In this document: positions 34,072-41,125 of the stretch, piece by piece
Numbering within the stretch: position 1 is the stretch's first letter
Layout of the letters: every line of letters begins with the position of its first letter
Source: Spirochaetota bacterium
GTDB taxonomy: Bacteria > Spirochaetota > Spirochaetia > Treponematales > Treponemataceae
Length of the DNA stretch: 64,000 bases
Reading direction: 5' to 3'
Assembly: GCA_023443865.1 (NCBI GenBank)
Contig: JAEZST010000022.1
Coordinates: 620,001 to 684,000 of the forward strand
The notes under the pieces: generated by a model
The model's input: the letters and a program-made list of their open reading frames with translations, nothing else
Told to the model about the DNA's origin: nothing
The model's database searches: none
Translations under genes and position numbers: made by a program

Positions 34072-34743
34072 ATGAATAAGCTCGTTAAAGTAGCGTCCCT
34101 GGCCCTCGTCGCGGCTCTCGTCGCGGCACCCGCCCTGGTTGCCCAGGATTTCACCGTCGATTATCGGGCGAACCTTCTCGCCGCCGATACCGGCAACTAC
34201 TTCAACTGGACTCTCGGATCGAAAACCGTCAAGGATAAGCTCGACGCCGCGACCGGCGCTTCACTGGCCAAGTCCACCGAAGAGCTGAACGCCGTTCGCT
34301 ACGATACTCCCACGACCAAGAAAGCCACCATGCCCGGCGGACTCAGGAGCATTTTCCTTTACGGCGTGGCTACCATCGACGCGATCAAGGCCGATAGCCC
34401 CATCGTGACCGTAAACGGCAAGCAGGTTACCGTAACCTACGTGCACCGCGGTACCGTGTACAAGTTCGTGACCGACAAGGACGGAAACCTCGACCCGCTT
34501 ACCGGCGTGAGCAAGGCATCCGTCGGCGGACAGAACGCCGATAAGGTATTCGAGCTCAAGGGCGAATTCGTGAAGAAGGGCGGAAACAAGCTCAACATGG
34601 CCGACCTCGACCTTACCAAGGTTACCTTCGCTCCCGACGCCAAGGCCAACGACGCGAGCCGCTGGTACACCGGAAAGCTCGCCTTCGCCTACGACAAGGG
34701 CGTTCTCACCATCAAGGGAACCCTCAAGGAAACGAAGAAATGA
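34072..34743 (+). CDS. Secreted protein of unknown function, probably abundant
   Basis: Not recognised. The 223-residue product has a clear signal peptide (about 1-24, ending AAPALVAQ) and a Lys/Asp-rich mature domain with alternating beta-like segments (SPIVTVNGKQVTVTYVHRG, GTVYKFVTDKDGNLD). There are no cysteines in the mature part and no lipobox. The strong promoter, perfect AGGAGG, heavily biased codons (AAG for Lys, ACC for Thr) and a dedicated strong terminator suggest high expression as a single gene. A periplasmic or surface-exposed structural role is a guess. Confidence 0.75.
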   Translation: MNKLVKVASLALVAALVAAPALVAQDFTVDYRANLLAADTGNYFNWTLGSKTVKDKLDAATGASLAKSTEELNAVRYDTPTTKKATMPGGLRSIFLYGVATIDAIKADSPIVTVNGKQVTVTYVHRGTVYKFVTDKDGNLDPLTGVSKASVGGQNADKVFELKGEFVKKGGNKLNMADLDLTKVTFAPDAKANDASRWYTGKLAFAYDKGVLTIKGTLKETKK

Positions 34744-34763
34744 TTTATTCCCCTCGGGGATAA

Positions 34764-34797
34764 AAAACGCGGCCCGACCGGGTCGCGTTTTTTTTAT
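34764..34797. terminator. Terminator after the secreted protein gene
   Basis: Stem AACGCGGCCCG / CGGGTCGCGTT (one G-U) with T run TTTTTTTT; an A run on the other side lets it serve the convergent ABC operon too. Confidence 0.88.
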
Positions 34798-34834
34798 CCC
34801 GATAGCGCGCGCGTAAGCGCAGCCTCTGGGCGTT

Positions 34835-35629
34835 TCAGACATGCAGGAGCATTTGGTCGCTTTGTAGGTCCTTTTTCTTTATATCGCGGAAGCGCTGCAC
34901 GATTCCGTCGATCGTGAGCTTCGATTTTTCCCGGGCGTCTATATCAAGGAGTATTCGGCCCGAGTCCATCATGAGCAGGCGGTTGCCGTACTCGATGGCG
35001 TGTTGCATGTTATGGGTGATCATCATTACCGTAAGCTTGTATCGTTCGGCGAAGGCGCGCGAGAGGTTCATGACGATCTCCGCGTTTCTCGGGTCCAAGG
35101 CGGCGGTATGTTCGTCTAGAAGGAGTATGTCCGGCTCCGAAAGAACCGCCATTAGCAAGGTGAGGGCCTGCCGTTGCCCCCCCGAAAACTGTTCCACGTT
35201 GTCTTTCAATCGGTTTTCCAGGCCCATATCCAGTTCCCGAAGCCGGGACCTGAAATACTCCCGGAGCTTGTTGTTCAGGCTGATCTTCAGGCCCTTATAG
35301 CCCTTTCGGTGGCAGATCACCATATTGTCTTCCAGGCTCATCTTTCCGGCGGTACCCAAAAGGGGGTTCTGGAAAATTCGCCCGATGTAGCGGGCTCGCC
35401 GGTATTCCGGCGTTTTGGTAACGTCAGTATCCCGGATAATTATCTTTCCCTCAGTGGGGGTAATGGTCCCGGCGATGGCGTTATAGAGGGTGGTTTTGCC
35501 CGCGCCGTTGGAACCGATGACGGTCACGAAATCGCCCTGGTTCACCCGCAGGGACACGCCGTCCAGCGCGCGGTTTTCGTCCGGGGTACCGCGGTTAAAG
35601 GTCATGCCGATGTTGTCGAGAACCATCAT
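34835..35629 (-). CDS. ABC transporter ATPase, TrpXYZ-like system
   Basis: A 264-residue ATPase of the uncharacterised/tryptophan-type family (COG1101). Walker A is GSNGAGKT, the signature QFSGGQRQAL, Walker B ILLLDEHTAALDP and the switch His is in ITHNM. It energises import with the permease and binding lipoprotein upstream. The ATG overlaps the permease stop (ATGA). Tryptophan or a related aromatic compound is the likely substrate, by family and because a TrpR gene and matching palindrome are nearby. Confidence 0.88.
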   Translation of the reverse strand: MMVLDNIGMTFNRGTPDENRALDGVSLRVNQGDFVTVIGSNGAGKTTLYNAIAGTITPTEGKIIIRDTDVTKTPEYRRARYIGRIFQNPLLGTAGKMSLEDNMVICHRKGYKGLKISLNNKLREYFRSRLRELDMGLENRLKDNVEQFSGGQRQALTLLMAVLSEPDILLLDEHTAALDPRNAEIVMNLSRAFAERYKLTVMMITHNMQHAIEYGNRLLMMDSGRILLDIDAREKSKLTIDGIVQRFRDIKKKDLQSDQMLLHV

Positions 35630-36528
35630 GCCGCGGCCCCCTTCTTTTTGGGCGTAAAGCCCTTGCCGTACTTTGAGATGACCAGGCAGGCGATAATGAG
35701 GACGCCCGTGATGAGTTTAAGGTCGTTCGCGGTGAGATTGATGACGTAGCCCCACTGCCTGCCGGCAAACATGAGGGCCCGATAGAGAATGGAGCCCAGT
35801 ATAACGCGGAAGGTCAATAACCCGATCCGGTTTGATTTTAGGAGGAATTCCCCGATCATGATCGAGGCGAGTCCCGCCACCACGGTGCCCGTTCCGGAGT
35901 TTACGTCCGCAAAGCCCTGGTACATGCAGGCCAGGGCGCCCGAAACCGCCACCAATCCGTTCGAGAGGGCGACGCCCAGGAGTTTGATGATCTCGGGATT
36001 CATTCCCTGGGATGTGATCATTTGCGGATTGGAGCCCAAGGCACCGAGGGTGATCCCGAAATCGGTATGGAAAAAGAGGTTGATCGCGATCAGGATCGCA
36101 GCCACGGCGAGGGCCATAAAGATGAGAATCCCATACTCGCTCGGCATGTAGGGAGCCGCGATTTCCTTAATGCTCTTGAAAAGGGTATCGACCCTGAGGA
36201 GCGAGATATTCGCCCTGTTTCCCATAATGCGGAGGTTTATGGAATAAAGAATGGTCATGGTGAGAATACCCGCCAAGAGGCCGGGGATTTTCAGCTTGGA
36301 GTGGATGACCGCCGTAAGCGCCCCTGCGGCGGCGCCGGCGGCGAAGGCTAGGGCGATTCCGACGAAGGCGTTGACCCCCGAAGCGAGCAATACCGCGAGC
36401 ACCGCGGCGCCCAGGGGGAAAGAGCCGTCCACCGTCAGGTCCGCGAAATCGAGCACCCGAAACGTGATGAAAACGGCGAGGGCCATGATGCCGTACACCA
36501 GGCCCTCGATGAGAATTCCTTGTATCAT
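35626..36528 (-). CDS. ABC transporter permease, TrpXYZ-like system
   Basis: A 300-residue permease (COG4120, branched-chain/monosaccharide permease superfamily) with eight or more hydrophobic helices. Family features are ITFRVLDFADLTVDGSFPLG near the N terminus and GSNPQMITSQGMNPEIIKLL in the middle. It is the central gene of the binding protein / permease / ATPase operon; about 20 bases separate it from the binding-protein gene. Confidence 0.88.
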   Translation of the reverse strand: MIQGILIEGLVYGIMALAVFITFRVLDFADLTVDGSFPLGAAVLAVLLASGVNAFVGIALAFAAGAAAGALTAVIHSKLKIPGLLAGILTMTILYSINLRIMGNRANISLLRVDTLFKSIKEIAAPYMPSEYGILIFMALAVAAILIAINLFFHTDFGITLGALGSNPQMITSQGMNPEIIKLLGVALSNGLVAVSGALACMYQGFADVNSGTGTVVAGLASIMIGEFLLKSNRIGLLTFRVILGSILYRALMFAGRQWGYVINLTANDLKLITGVLIIACLVISKYGKGFTPKKKGAAA

Positions 36529-36549
36529 GCGGGGATTATAGCCCGCATG

Positions 36550-37554
36550 TCATTTCTCGGTCAATTTGCCGTTTTCGATTATTTTATTGGCGCTGGCCAC
36601 GAGGTCGGCGGGGAGGGCGATTCCGCAAACCTTCGCCGCGTCCAGGTCAAGGAGCATATCGAGCTCGGAGGGCTCCTTCAGCAGTTTCACGGGAATGTCC
36701 GCGGGCGCCGTTCCCCTCAGGACCTGGGCGAGGATCTTTCCGGTGGCGCGGCCTGCCTTGTAGTAGTCGAAGCCGCTGGCGATCACGCAACCGCCGTCCG
36801 CAGCGCTCGTGGTATCCGAGGAGAATACGGGTTTCTTGTTGGCGAGCGCCACTTCCACCAGGGCGGGCAAGGCGGAGAACACCGTGTTATCGGTGGTGAG
36901 GTAAATGCCGTCCACGCGCTTGATAATGGCCTCGGTAGCCTGCTTGACCTCGTTGGAATTGGTGATGGACTGTTCCACCAGGGCGATGCCGAGGGAAGAG
37001 CAGGCCGCCTTCACTTCCTCCAACGACGCGGCGGAATTGGCCTCGGAGCTGGTGTAAATGTATCCGAGGGTTTTGACCTTCGCGACCTTTTGGAAGAGGC
37101 TCAGGTGGCTGTAAATATCGGTCTTGTCGGAAACCCCGGTCACGTTGCCCTGCCCGCGATCCATGGAGGAAACGAGGCCCGCGCTTACGGGATCGGTCAC
37201 TACCGAGAAGATGACCGGCACGTCTTTGATGGTATTCGCGGCCGCGACGGCGGTCGGGGTGGCGATGGCTACTACGGCGTTCACCTTGTCGGTCGCGAAT
37301 TTCGTCGCGATTTGGGTGGCCGTATTCACGTCTCCGTTGGCGTTCTGCAAGTCAAAGGCCGCCTCTATTCCCTCGGCGGCGAGTTCGTCCTGAATTCCCT
37401 TTTCCACGGCGTCCAGCGCGGGGTGGGCGACTATTTTGGATATGCCGACGGCGTAGGCTTTCGCCGCGGCGGCGGGAGCCGCGGCTTCCTTCTTGGCGCA
37501 TCCCGCGAACGCGAGGGCCGCGAGGACAATGGCGGCAATAACGGTCTTCTTCAT
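36550..37554 (-). CDS. ABC substrate-binding lipoprotein, TrpXYZ-like system
   Basis: A 334-residue binding protein of the COG2984 family. The signal peptide ends with lipobox FAGC at about Cys19. The mature protein has two Rossmann-like lobes (VGISKIVAHPALDAVEKGI, VPVIFSVVTDPVSAGLV, VDGIYLTTDNTVFSALPALV). The ATG at 37554 has AAGGAG upstream; the longer frame to 37665 would run through the operator. It is first in the three-gene operon. Confidence 0.9.
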   Translation of the reverse strand: MKKTVIAAIVLAALAFAGCAKKEAAAPAAAAKAYAVGISKIVAHPALDAVEKGIQDELAAEGIEAAFDLQNANGDVNTATQIATKFATDKVNAVVAIATPTAVAAANTIKDVPVIFSVVTDPVSAGLVSSMDRGQGNVTGVSDKTDIYSHLSLFQKVAKVKTLGYIYTSSEANSAASLEEVKAACSSLGIALVEQSITNSNEVKQATEAIIKRVDGIYLTTDNTVFSALPALVEVALANKKPVFSSDTTSAADGGCVIASGFDYYKAGRATGKILAQVLRGTAPADIPVKLLKEPSELDMLLDLDAAKVCGIALPADLVASANKIIENGKLTEK

Positions 37555-37612
37555 GATTATTCTCCTTCTTTCGGTCAGGCAATCGGCGTACGGCGGATCG
37601 TTATCCGAATGT

Positions 37613-37630
37613 GTTACTATTAATAGTAAC
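37613..37630. promoter_or_regulatory. Perfect 18-bp palindrome before the ABC operon (putative TrpR operator)
   Basis: GTTACTATTAATAGTAAC, fully symmetric, 59 bases before the start of the binding-protein gene. It resembles the E. coli TrpR operator dyad in length and half-site style but lacks the CTAG core. A TrpR-family gene lies 3 kb away. The -10-like hexamers for the operon fall inside or next to it. Operator function is inference. Confidence 0.6.
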
Positions 37631-37699
37631 ATCAGCATGGTAACGCGACGCGTCTCCCGTGTCAAGGCCCGGACCGGGAAAAGGTTTTAATAGCCGAAT

Positions 37700-37728
37700 T
37701 TGACAGCCCTTCCGCTATGAAGTACCGT
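37700..37728 (+). promoter_or_regulatory. Promoter for the UxaE gene
   Basis: TTGACA, 17 bases, TACCGT, about 29 bases before the ATG, which has AAGGGAGG. Confidence 0.55.
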
Positions 37729-37756
37729 ATCGGTAAAGGCTAAGGGAGGACGGCTC

Positions 37757-39001
37757 ATGCTGTTGTCGAAATTCTCCGTGGGCGTGGGCGACCGTTTCGG
37801 CCGCGAGGCCCACGCGCAATTGGCGGCCTTCGCGGAAGCCAAAAGGTCCGGCGCGGAACTCGCCGTCGTCTGGAATAAATCCTTTCGCGAGCACTCGATT
37901 ACCCATACCAAGCCCGAGTCGGTACGGGAGGCTGCGGAACGGGCGGTGGCGGCCGCGGGGTGGACCGGCCCCTTTCACGTGGACGCCGACCATATCAATT
38001 TGAAAAGCGTCGATCTTTTCGTCGGCTCATGCGACTTTTTCACCATAGACGTGGCCGAATTCATCGGCGCGGAGGCTAGCCCCGGGGAGATCGAAGCCTT
38101 CGTCGCGGCGCATCGACCCTATCTCGGCGAACTGGCCATACCAGCCCTGTCCGAACCGGTCTCGGTCAGCGAGGCTTCGCTTCGGGCCGTGGCCGCGCGG
38201 TACCTTCGCGCGGTGCAGGAAGCGGGCCGCATATACCGCCGCGTGGCGGCCCTGAAGCCCCCCGACGCCTTCATCGTGGAGATATCCATGGACGAGACCG
38301 ACGTGCCGCAATCCCCCGGCGAGCTCGCCTTTATCCTTTCCTCCGTCGCCCGCGAGGGAATTCCCCTCCAAACCATAGCGCCACGTTTTTCCGGCCGCTT
38401 CAATAAGGGCGTAGACTACGTGGGGGACGCAGAGCGCTTCGGCCGGGAATTGAGCGACGATATGGCGGTAATCGCGTGGGCGATACGCGAGTTCGGCATG
38501 ACGGAGAGCCTTAAATTGAGCGTGCATTCGGGAAGCGACAAGTTTTCCCTGTATCCCCGGATTCGCGACGCGATGCGGAAGCACGACGCGGGCATTCACC
38601 TTAAGACGGCGGGAACGACCTGGCTTGAGGAGCTGATCGGCCTCGCTGAAGGGAACGCGGCGGGGCTGGCCGTGGCCAAGGAAGTATACCGGAGGGCACG
38701 GGGACGTTTGGACGAGCTGACCGCCCCCTACGCCTCTGTCATCGATATCGACGCCGGACGCTTGCCCCCAATCGAGGCGGTGGAACGATGGACGGGAGCC
38801 CAATACGCCGCCGCCCTTCGCCACGACCCGGAGAATCCCTCATTCAATCCCGATTTTCGCCAGTTGCTCCACGTAGCCTATAAGGCGGCGGTCGAATTGG
38901 GCGACTCGTACCTGAACGCCCTCGAGGAGAACCGGGAATCGGTTGGCAGGAACGTGACCTTCAATCTCCTGGAACGGCACCTGCGGCCCCTGTTCCTGTA
39001 A
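37757..39001 (+). CDS. uxaE: Tagaturonate epimerase family protein (UxaE-like)
   Basis: A 414-residue protein resembling UxaE, which interconverts D-tagaturonate and D-fructuronate in galacturonate catabolism in bacteria lacking the UxaB route. Motifs that suggest this are FHVDADHINL, SVHSGSDKFSLYP and GIHLKTAGTTWLEEL, His/Asp/Glu-rich stretches expected to bind a divalent metal. A strong ribosome-binding site precedes the ATG. It stands alone, with its own promoter and a terminator; no other hexuronate genes are near. I recognise the family from motifs only. Confidence 0.65.
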   Translation: MLLSKFSVGVGDRFGREAHAQLAAFAEAKRSGAELAVVWNKSFREHSITHTKPESVREAAERAVAAAGWTGPFHVDADHINLKSVDLFVGSCDFFTIDVAEFIGAEASPGEIEAFVAAHRPYLGELAIPALSEPVSVSEASLRAVAARYLRAVQEAGRIYRRVAALKPPDAFIVEISMDETDVPQSPGELAFILSSVAREGIPLQTIAPRFSGRFNKGVDYVGDAERFGRELSDDMAVIAWAIREFGMTESLKLSVHSGSDKFSLYPRIRDAMRKHDAGIHLKTAGTTWLEELIGLAEGNAAGLAVAKEVYRRARGRLDELTAPYASVIDIDAGRLPPIEAVERWTGAQYAAALRHDPENPSFNPDFRQLLHVAYKAAVELGDSYLNALEENRESVGRNVTFNLLERHLRPLFL

Positions 39002-39028
39002 GGTTCGCCCTTCGCCCGCGCGATTGCG

Positions 39029-39073
39029 AAAAAAGCCGCGAACCATCGTGCGCCGATGAATCGCGGCTTTTTT
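39029..39073. terminator. Bidirectional terminator between uxaE and tRNA-Leu
   Basis: AAAAAAGCCGCGA and TCGCGGCTTTTTT flank an inner CATCG/CGATG stem, giving T runs on both strands. Confidence 0.88.
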
Positions 39074-39078
39074 ATTGT

Positions 39079-39164
39079 TGCCGGGAACCGGGATCGAACC
39101 GGCACGACCGTTACCAGTCAAGAGATTTTAAGTCTCTGGTGTCTACCAATTCCACCATCCCGGC
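39079..39164 (-). tRNA. tRNA-Leu (UAA)
   Basis: An 86-nt class II tRNA. Acceptor GCCGGGA pairs with TCCCGGC plus A. Anticodon arm AGAGA/TCTCT encloses CTTAAAA, anticodon TAA. It has a long variable arm and a T arm with GGTTCGATCC. CCA is not encoded. Confidence 0.95.
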
Positions 39165-39174
39165 AATGCGTGAT

Positions 39175-39203
39175 ATAGTACCGGATAAAAAACCGGAGGT
39201 CAA
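39175..39203 (-). promoter_or_regulatory. Promoter for tRNA-Leu(UAA), overlapping the tatD ribosome-binding site
   Basis: Minus-strand TTGACC (39203-39198), 17 bases, TACTAT (39180-39175). The -35 covers the bases just after the GGAGG of the divergent tatD gene. Confidence 0.7.
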
Positions 39204-39205
39204 TC

Positions 39206-40165
39206 ATGTTCAGCGATACCCATTGCCATCTGTCCCATCTCGTAGAACGCGGCGTGGACTTAACCGAGCTCTTCGGCGTTTTGGCGGAAGGGGGTTACCG
39301 CCTCGCCTTCGATATAGGAACGAAAAGCGGCGATTTCTCGGATAGATTGACCCGAATACGGGAAGCCTCGGCGCGAAAGGGGGAGGCGGAACGGCCTTCC
39401 TTCCGTCCGGACGCCGCGGGGATTCCCCCCTTCGTGCACTTTTCCTGCGGAATTTGGCCCGACGCGGACGCGATCGCCGACCGGTTCGACGCGGTAAAGT
39501 CCCTGAAGGCGGACGTGGGGCGCATGAAGGCCTTGGCGAGGGAGCGCGCCGAGGCGGGGCGGGACGCGGGCTTTGTTCCCCTGGCCGCCTTGGGCGAGTG
39601 CGGCCTCGACCGTTACTGGAACGGGGAATCCGCCCCCGGCAGGCTTTCGATCCTGGCCAATGGGGATTCCTCCCCCTCGGATGACGGTCCGGGTACCCTG
39701 GACATCGCCGGCGAGGAAGAATTGTTCGCGCTCCAGCTGGAACTTGCGAAGGCAGAGGGCTTGGCGGTCATCGTGCACTCCCGGGACGCCTTCGCGCCCA
39801 CCGAATCCATTATCAGGAATTCCGGTCTGTCCCGAGGGGTCATTCACTGTTGGTCCTACGGGATTGGCGAGGCGCGCGCGTTTCTCGACCTGGGCTACCA
39901 TATCTCGTTTCCGGGAAACATCACGTGGCCGAAAAAAACGGCCGATCGGGAGCGGGCGGCGGAGTTACTGAAATTCGTGCCCCGGGACCGGCTCCTCTTG
40001 GAAACCGACGCACCGTATCTGACGCCGGCGCCCCATCGCGGGAAAGTCAATACGCCCTATCTCGTCCGGCACGTATACGAACGGGCGGCGGAAGCGCTGG
40101 GTTTGAGCGAGGCGGCCCTATCGCTTCTCGTGTGGGAAAACGCGGTCGCCCTTTTCGGTATGTAG
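39206..40165 (+). CDS. tatD: TatD-family metal-dependent hydrolase (DNase)
   Basis: A 319-residue TIM-barrel hydrolase of the TatD family (metal-dependent nuclease or phosphohydrolase). Metal-binding motifs are DTHCHL near the start, GECGLD, VIVHSRDA, GVIHCWSYG and LLLETDAPYLTP. It is longer than usual by an insert of about 40-50 residues after GECGLDRY. GGAGG precedes the ATG. The gene starts 41 bases from the divergent tRNA-Leu. Confidence 0.93.
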   Translation: MFSDTHCHLSHLVERGVDLTELFGVLAEGGYRLAFDIGTKSGDFSDRLTRIREASARKGEAERPSFRPDAAGIPPFVHFSCGIWPDADAIADRFDAVKSLKADVGRMKALARERAEAGRDAGFVPLAALGECGLDRYWNGESAPGRLSILANGDSSPSDDGPGTLDIAGEEELFALQLELAKAEGLAVIVHSRDAFAPTESIIRNSGLSRGVIHCWSYGIGEARAFLDLGYHISFPGNITWPKKTADRERAAELLKFVPRDRLLLETDAPYLTPAPHRGKVNTPYLVRHVYERAAEALGLSEAALSLLVWENAVALFGM

Positions 40166-40192
40166 CCCGCGCATGATCCGGCCCGTTCTGGC

Positions 40193-40450
40193 TTAGCGGC
40201 CTGCGGTTTCCATTTTGGCGATAAAACACTCGTGCGCGGCTACGGTCGCCGAAAGGACGGCGTTTTGAAGCTGGCCACGGCCGGTCCAGTCATTGCCCGA
40301 ATAGACGTAGAGGGAATTGAGAATGCCGCGGATATCGTCCAGCGTGCAGGCTTTGTCATGGGTCCAACGCCGCTCGAGTCCCCGGAGTTCCTCATCGAAA
40401 ACCTCGGCGTATTTCTCCTCGAGCATCCTGACCGTTTCGCCGCTTTCCAT
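40193..40450 (-). CDS. Small uncharacterised protein, paralogue A
   Basis: Family not recognised. The 85-residue soluble, charged, mostly helical protein shares about half its residues with the next gene upstream. Shared landmarks are FDEELRGLERR, HD followed by a Cys, GILNSLYV, GNDWTGRGQL and SATVAAHECFIA. It lies eight bases downstream of its paralogue, so the pair is one transcript made by tandem duplication. No signal peptide or known motif. Confidence 0.7.
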   Translation of the reverse strand: MESGETVRMLEEKYAEVFDEELRGLERRWTHDKACTLDDIRGILNSLYVYSGNDWTGRGQLQNAVLSATVAAHECFIAKMETAGR

Positions 40451-40458
40451 CGCGGGGA

Positions 40459-40713
40459 TCAGCCTTTGCCGCGTTTTTTCATTTCGGCGATGAAATGCTC
40501 ATACGCGGCGATCGTGGCGGACATGGAAGCGTCGGCCAGCTGGCCCCGTCCCTCGATGTCGTTGCCCTCGCGAACGTACAGGGCCTTGAGAATGCCCTCC
40601 AACTCGCTCAGGCCGCAGGAAGGATCATGGGCGCAACGGCGTTCGAGTCCCCGGATTTCCTCGTCGTATATTTGTCGGTAGCGCTCTTCGAATTGGGCGG
40701 TAGATTCACTCAT
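40459..40713 (-). CDS. Small uncharacterised protein, paralogue B
   Basis: An 84-residue paralogue of the gene just downstream: YDEEIRGLERR, HDPSC, GILKALYV, GNDIEGRGQL, SATIAAYEHFIA. The high conservation of the GND-x2-GRGQL and RGLERR segments suggests a specific interaction surface. The ATG has no Shine-Dalgarno; a TATAGT box ends eight bases upstream. Divergent from the TrpR-family gene with overlapping promoters. Confidence 0.7.
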   Translation of the reverse strand: MSESTAQFEERYRQIYDEEIRGLERRCAHDPSCGLSELEGILKALYVREGNDIEGRGQLADASMSATIAAYEHFIAEMKKRGKG

Positions 40714-40719
40714 GGATTG

Positions 40720-40757
40720 CCACTATAGTGGTTTTTTTTCGCCGATTCAAGTATACT
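40720..40757. promoter_or_regulatory. Overlapping divergent leaderless-type promoters and palindrome
   Basis: Leftward: TTGAAT (40750-40745), 17 bases, TATAGT (40727-40722), then eight bases to the ATG at 40713. Rightward: TGGTTT (40729-40734), 17 bases, TATACT (40752-40757), then seven bases to the trpR ATG at 40765. The 12-bp palindrome CCACTATAGTGG (40720-40731) covers the leftward -10 and touches the rightward -35. It carries the same ACTAT/ATAGT half-sites as the palindrome before the ABC operon, so autoregulation by TrpR is plausible. Confidence 0.6.
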
Positions 40758-40764
40758 GTTTCTC

Positions 40765-41076
40765 ATGGAAGAAACGCGCGAAGCCGATCCCGAATCTGAG
40801 CTCATCCTGAAAGAAGCCTTTGACGAGCTGTGCTCGGCCCTCGCGAAGACGAACGATACCGAATTGATTGCCGATTTCCTTACCGGATTGCTCACTGCCA
40901 CCGAAAAGCGGGAGGTTTCCGCCCGTTGGGCCCTGGTTCGCGAGATTGACGCGGGAACCACCCAACGGGAAATCGCGCGAAAGATGCGGTTGTCCCTTTG
41001 CAAGATAACCCGGGGCTCCAAGGAGCTTAAAAAGGAAAATTCCCCGTTTAAGCGGATGATAGATACCCAAAAATGA
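40765..41076 (+). CDS. trpR: Trp repressor family protein
   Basis: A 103-residue all-helical DNA-binding protein of the TrpR family. The core LLTATEKREVSARWALVREI, the helix-turn-helix around TTQREIARKMRLSL and the KITRGSKELK segment align with E. coli TrpR. It probably binds L-tryptophan and represses uptake genes; the nearest candidate target is the TrpXYZ-like operon, which has an 18-bp palindrome. No Shine-Dalgarno; the -10 ends seven bases before the ATG. A YerC-type paralogue is the alternative assignment. Confidence 0.8.
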   Translation: MEETREADPESELILKEAFDELCSALAKTNDTELIADFLTGLLTATEKREVSARWALVREIDAGTTQREIARKMRLSLCKITRGSKELKKENSPFKRMIDTQK

Positions 41077-41080
41077 AAAA

Positions 41081-41107
41081 GCCCCCGAAAGCGAGGCCTT
41101 CGGGGGC
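41081..41107 (-). terminator. Terminator for the ankyrin lipoprotein gene
   Basis: GCCCCCGAA / TTCGGGGGC stem; on the minus strand it is followed by TTTTTCATTTTT. Confidence 0.8.
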
Positions 41108-41125
41108 GATAATCTTCTTGCTTCC

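Noticed and set aside
36520..37623. A 367-codon plus-strand frame opposite the ABC binding protein
   Set aside because: Antisense shadow of a well-supported lipoprotein gene; low-complexity Gly/Val/His composition and no ribosome-binding site.
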